NCBI RefSeq assembly: GCF_014652815.1
Contig: NZ_BMZN01000002.1
Span: 1 to 64,000, forward strand
Reading direction: 5' to 3'
From: Alcaligenes pakistanensis
GTDB lineage: Bacteria > Pseudomonadota > Gammaproteobacteria > Burkholderiales > Burkholderiaceae_B
Length of the DNA: 64,000 nt
Shown here in pieces: positions 60,729-64,000 of this stretch. The stretch's first letter is position 1, and every line of letters starts with the position of its first letter. The notes beneath the pieces are model-generated. The model searched no databases and was not told where the DNA came from. It was given only the letters and a program-made list of their open reading frames with translations. Position numbers and translations under genes: made by a program.

Positions 60729-61703
60729 ATGAACCCTGCCAATGCCTTGAATTTGGATGAAGACACCTTGCACAAGGAGGCACGCGCTTGGGTCAGCCGC
60801 CTGAAAACGTCCTCGCTGACCCCGCGTCAGGCCCGAGAGCTGCGCCGCTGGTGTGGGCGTAGCCCTGCCCACGCCTCCGCCTTCGCGCACGCCCGTGAGC
60901 AGTGGGATGCCCTGCCTCAAGATCGTGGTGAGTGGCTGCGTGAAGCCAAGCTGACCAAAGCACGTGGCCACCAACCCTTGCGTCGCGCCTTGCTGGGCGG
61001 TTTGCTCCTGGGCGGAGGCCTGTATATGGTCGTCAAGCCGCCCCTGCAGTTATGGCCCTCGCTGGCCGATTTACGTGCCGACTACCGCACCGGCGCGGGC
61101 GAGCAGCGACGGGTGCAATTGCTGGACCATGTCTGGCTGGATATGAATACCCGCAGTCGTTTGAATGTTAGTGACGATACGCATCTGGGCCGGATCGTGG
61201 CCTTGCTGGATGGGGAGGTCGAGGTGCGTCAGGCCGAGCGCTCGGCAGTGGTATGTACGGTGTTTGCCGGAGGGGGGTCTATTCAGACCTTCAATGGCCG
61301 TACCAATATCCGTTACCTGCAGGGCAAAACGCAGGTGACCTGCCTGTCTGGCAGCGCCCAGGTGGATTTTGGTGGTCAGGGCTACAGGCTGGGGGCTGGC
61401 GAGCAACTGGTGTATGGACGCCATGCCATCAGCTCAGTGCAGACTGTGGCGGCGGAGGACTTCCCGTCCTGGCGTCAGGGCCGTTTGGCCTTTCATGAAC
61501 AGCCTTTGTCACAGGTGCTGGCCGAGTTGAATCGTTATTGGGCAGGGCATCTGATTTTGAAAGACGCTTCCCTGGGTTCTATTCTGGTCAACTTGTCCGT
61601 TAATCTGGACAACCTGCCAGAGGCCTTGGATGTTTTGCAGGCGCTTTATGGGCTGGATGTAATGCGCTTTCCGGGTGGGATCGCCTTATTGAGTCGTGCT
61701 TGA
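60729..61703 (+). CDS. FecR-type sigma factor regulator, orphan
   Basis: This 324-residue protein has an N-terminal cytoplasmic FecR region (EARAWVSRLKTSSLTPRQA with the WxxRL-like pattern), one membrane segment (about 86-105) and a periplasmic FecR beta domain, followed by a short C-terminal secretin/TonB-like region. FecR proteins pass a signal from an outer-membrane siderophore receptor to an ECF sigma factor. No FecI-type sigma factor and no TonB-dependent receptor lie next to it, which is unusual. The ATG at 60729 is chosen; two TTG codons precede it in frame. Confidence 0.85.
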   Translation: MNPANALNLDEDTLHKEARAWVSRLKTSSLTPRQARELRRWCGRSPAHASAFAHAREQWDALPQDRGEWLREAKLTKARGHQPLRRALLGGLLLGGGLYMVVKPPLQLWPSLADLRADYRTGAGEQRRVQLLDHVWLDMNTRSRLNVSDDTHLGRIVALLDGEVEVRQAERSAVVCTVFAGGGSIQTFNGRTNIRYLQGKTQVTCLSGSAQVDFGGQGYRLGAGEQLVYGRHAISSVQTVAAEDFPSWRQGRLAFHEQPLSQVLAELNRYWAGHLILKDASLGSILVNLSVNLDNLPEALDVLQALYGLDVMRFPGGIALLSRA

Positions 61704-61781
61704 GAATAGCTTGCTGGGCTGGACCCAATGACGCTGGGGGTTGATCGCAGCGGTAGCAGCTCATCAGGAACACAAGCAGAA

Positions 61782-61830
61782 AGTATAAAAAAACGGCCAG
61801 GGTAGTGATACCTTGGCCGTTTTTTATACT
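61782..61830. terminator. bidirectional terminator after the FecR-like gene
   Basis: AGTATAAAAAAACGGCCA pairs with TGGCCGTTTTTTATACT around an inner GGTA/TACC stem. It has T-runs in both directions and lies between the convergent FecR-like and TerC-type genes. Confidence 0.9.
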
Positions 61831-61833
61831 GCG

Positions 61834-61854
61834 TGGCTATTGGCTATTGGCTAT
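61834..61854. repeat. three copies of TGGCTAT
   Basis: Three perfect copies of a 7-mer stand in tandem just beyond the terminator. No role is evident. Confidence 0.8.
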
Positions 61855-61898
61855 TGGCCAGCGAGCCTGTAAGCCTGCTTTTTTAGCTCCTTAGCGTC

Positions 61899-63458
61899 TC
61901 AGTCCTGCCTCTCCTCGGGCGCATGTAGGCGGCTGACGTGTACAGTCGCGATGCGACGCTGGCTGACTTCGGTGACTTCAAAGCGCAGACCATCTGCCTC
62001 GACTACTGTGCCCACTGTAGGCAGCGAATCCAGACGTTCCAGCAAGAAACCAGCCACGGAGTTGAAGCTGCTGTCTTTCAAAAGTAGATCGTCTGCTTCG
62101 ACCGCCTGGGCCAGTAATAACAAGTCTATGCCGCCGTCCACCTGCCACAGATTAGGGCCAATCTGCTGGATAGCCGCCTGCTCGTCCTCGTCGGGGAATT
62201 CGCCAGCAATGGCTTCCAGGATGTCGATAGGGGTCAGCAAGCCTTCAATGGCGCCGTACTCATCCGTTACCAGCACGAACTGACCATTGGATTGCTTCAA
62301 CATGGCAATGGCACTGAGTACATCCGTGTGTTCATGCACGATGATGGGTTCACGCAAGTCCGGCCACAGTTGTATTTGTGGGTAGTCGTCCAGATCCGCC
62401 AGCAAGTCCTTGGCGCGAGCTACACCCACCACCTGATCCAGATCGCCCTGACACACTGGCAAGAAGCTGTGCGGAGTGGAGCGCAATTGCTGGCGCAAGG
62501 TCTCGGTGGAGTCATCGATATCCAGCCAGGTAATCTCCTGACGAGGGGTCATCAAGGAACGGATAGGGCGTTCAGCCAGGCTGAGAACACCGCTGACCAT
62601 ATTGCGTTCCTCGGTGCGGAAACCCTGCTCGTCCAGCTCCAGCTGACCGTCGTTATGGCTGTCGTCCTTGTCTTCTTTGTTACGGTTGCCGAGCATGCGC
62701 AGCACAGCTTCTGCCGTACGGTCGCGTAAGGGGCGGCGCGACTGCGAGCGCTGCAAGCTGCGGCGGGCAATCTGGTTGAAGAACTCGATCAGGATGGAGA
62801 AACCAATGGCGGCGTACAGATAGCCTTTGGGGATCTTGAAGCCCAGGCCTTCGGCGGTCAGCGTCAGACCAATCATCAGCAAGAAGCTTAAACACAGCAC
62901 GACCACGGTAGGGTGGTTGTTCACAAAGGTGGTCAGGGGCTTGGAGGCCCAGATCATCAAGCCGATGGAGATGATGACAGCCGTCATCATGACGGGCAGT
63001 TCGTCCACCATACCCACGGCGGTAATGACCGCGTCCAGCGAGAACACGGCATCGAGCACCACAATTTGCGCCACGACCACGCCAAAGCTGGCGTAAGCCT
63101 TGTTGGTGCTGGCGTGGTGGCCGCTGCCTTCAAGACGTTCGTGCAGTTCGCTGGTAGCTTTAAACAGTAGAAACAGACCGCCCAGCAGCAAGATCAGGTC
63201 GCGGCCTGAAAAACTTAGCGGTCCTAACGAAAACAGCGGGGTGGTCAGGGTGACCAACCAGGAAACGATAGTCAGCAGACCCAGGCGCATGATCAGCGCC
63301 AGCGACAGGCCGATCAGGCGAGCACGGTCGCGCTGATGCGGGGGCAGTTTATCGGCCAGAATCGCGATAAAGATCAGGTTGTCGATGCCGAGAACAATCT
63401 CAAGCACCACCAGAGTTAATAAGCCGACCCATATGCTGGGATCGAGTAGCCATTCCAT
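61899..63458 (-). CDS. TerC-type membrane protein with CBS pair and CorC/HlyC domain
   Basis: This 519-residue protein has a TerC/YegH-like membrane part with seven segments (about 1-235, with [21 protein letters not shown] and [18 protein letters not shown]). After this come a charged linker, a CBS pair (about 300-420) and a CorC_HlyC transporter-associated domain (about 430-510). The two acidic membrane motifs ([14 protein letters not shown]) are typical of metal-ion-linked TerC proteins; metal export is suggested in the family. The architecture equals that of E. coli YoaE/YegH. Confidence 0.9.
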   Translation of the reverse strand: MEWLLDPSIWVGLLTLVVLEIVLGIDNLIFIAILADKLPPHQRDRARLIGLSLALIMRLGLLTIVSWLVTLTTPLFSLGPLSFSGRDLILLLGGLFLLFKATSELHERLEGSGHHASTNKAYASFGVVVAQIVVLDAVFSLDAVITAVGMVDELPVMMTAVIISIGLMIWASKPLTTFVNNHPTVVVLCLSFLLMIGLTLTAEGLGFKIPKGYLYAAIGFSILIEFFNQIARRSLQRSQSRRPLRDRTAEAVLRMLGNRNKEDKDDSHNDGQLELDEQGFRTEERNMVSGVLSLAERPIRSLMTPRQEITWLDIDDSTETLRQQLRSTPHSFLPVCQGDLDQVVGVARAKDLLADLDDYPQIQLWPDLREPIIVHEHTDVLSAIAMLKQSNGQFVLVTDEYGAIEGLLTPIDILEAIAGEFPDEDEQAAIQQIGPNLWQVDGGIDLLLLAQAVEADDLLLKDSSFNSVAGFLLERLDSLPTVGTVVEADGLRFEVTEVSQRRIATVHVSRLHAPEERQD

Positions 63459-63526
63459 GATTTTGTCCTGTTAGACAGAAAAATAAGTGCAAAAAAGCGG
63501 GAGCAGGGCGGGTAGCGCGCCAGGGA

Positions 63527-63868
63527 TCAGACGCGCGGCGGGCGGTGCTCCGGTGCGAATTCGCAGCAAACAGCTGGCAGGGAAAAAGGCGGACACGCCG
63601 AAGGCCAGGCATGCAGCCAACAAGACTGTACCGGGCAAGGCAAAGGGGTATCCGCGTGATCGGCGTACTGTTGCATGGGCGTTTGCGCCAGGATGGCGCT
63701 TAGCTGCTGCAAGGGGTGCTTTCCAGATTCGACACGCAGCTCGGTCGCATGGGCGTCTTGCTGGACGAACAATGCAGACTGACCACCTTGCACGGTAGCG
63801 TGAAAGTGGGAGCTATACGCCTGGAAAGGGAGGATAAGAAGTAAGACGACGACGAACCAGCGTCTCAT
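63527..63868 (-). CDS. small exported protein, possibly CzcI-like
   Basis: This 113-residue protein has a signal peptide (MRRWFVVVLLLILPFQAYS) and a short His/Cys-containing mature part (HFHATVQ, DHAD, CPVQSCWLHAW, CCEFAPEHRPPR). This pattern recalls the CzcI family of small periplasmic proteins near heavy-metal efflux genes, but similarity is weak. The ATG at 63868 begins the signal peptide; the frame runs upstream to 63973. It lies 68 bp before the TerC-type gene on the same strand, so a metal link for both is conceivable. Confidence 0.55.
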   Translation of the reverse strand: MRRWFVVVLLLILPFQAYSSHFHATVQGGQSALFVQQDAHATELRVESGKHPLQQLSAILAQTPMQQYADHADTPLPCPVQSCWLHAWPSACPPFSLPAVCCEFAPEHRPPRV

Positions 63869-63951
63869 GGTGTCTAAGGGAAGTCGATGACGGATCAGTA
63901 TATCGTAAGCGGGCGCTAAGCAGAGCGGTACTGTCCGTGGGCATGAATGAC

Positions 63952-63988
63952 AGCAAACCGGGTAGGCCGACATGCTGCCCGGTTTGCT
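63952..63988. terminator. stem-loop near the right edge
   Basis: AGCAAACCGGGTAG (63952-63965) and CTGCCCGGTTTGCT (63975-63988) form a 14-bp stem with one wobble. Only a weak T-rich tail follows on the plus strand. It may be a terminator for a gene outside the window or a regulatory hairpin upstream of the small exported protein. Confidence 0.5.
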
Positions 63989-64000
63989 TTAGGGCATTTT

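Noticed and set aside
61834-61854. Tandem TGGCTAT as a CRISPR-like or phase-variable repeat
   Set aside because: Only three 7-bp copies outside any gene and no spacers; probably trivial.

Overview
The window looks like the chromosome of a betaproteobacterium of the family Alcaligenaceae, probably Alcaligenes or a close relative. This is inferred from the 5S rRNA tail at the left edge, the rpe/gph/trpE-G-D-C neighbourhood that resembles Bordetella, the moderately high GC content and the style of the proteins. No database search was possible. The sequence is almost fully coding. I see no tRNA, CRISPR array, insertion sequence or prophage.

Region 1 (1-8860) is an anaerobic-life block. After the end of an rRNA operon and its terminator come a gene-free stretch with a TCTG repeat and then a DNR-type Crp/FNR regulator. 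Next are a polytopic membrane protein with a DUF2249 protein, the oxygen-independent ubiquinone genes ubiU-ubiV-ubiT, and the class III ribonucleotide reductase genes. The reductase is split: the large NrdD lacks the glycyl-radical tail, which is encoded separately as a 60-residue protein. FNR-type boxes lie before dnr, ubiU and nrdD, and two NrdR boxes precede nrdD, so the block is probably induced together when oxygen falls or nitrogen oxides are present.

Region 2 (9200-17260) is the tryptophan operon (trpL-trpE-trpG-trpD-trpC plus a HIT gene), with a leader peptide and attenuator directly behind gph. A c-di-GMP enzyme (EAL-CBS-GGDEF) on the other strand separates gph from rpe. Region 3 (17375-24665) holds apaG, mltA, a UbiH-type monooxygenase, dsbC, an unusual regulator joining a receiver-like domain, a winged helix and a degenerate EAL-like domain, and a chemoreceptor.

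Region 4 (24775-54141) is a large iron locus. It encodes a complete enterobactin-type pathway: entC, entB (isochorismatase only), entA, entE, a separate aryl carrier protein, entF with a serine-type adenylation domain, and entD. It also holds an EntS-like exporter, a YncE-like propeller protein, a ferric-siderophore ABC importer and three Fes/IroE-type esterases. A five-gene branched-chain-amino-acid-type (HAAT) ABC transporter lies directly upstream of entD, behind a strong Fur box. I consider this iron-regulated HAAT module the least explained part of the window. Between the two importers sit a MarR regulator and a six-gene operon (NMT1/TauA-type ABC transporter, opine-type dehydrogenase, 3-hydroxyacyl-CoA-type dehydrogenase) of unknown substrate.

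Region 5 (54400-64000) contains a SUV3-type helicase, a Bcr/CflA efflux protein, a divergent YdcZ/LysR pair, an orphan FecR protein, a TerC-CBS-CorC membrane protein and a small exported protein.
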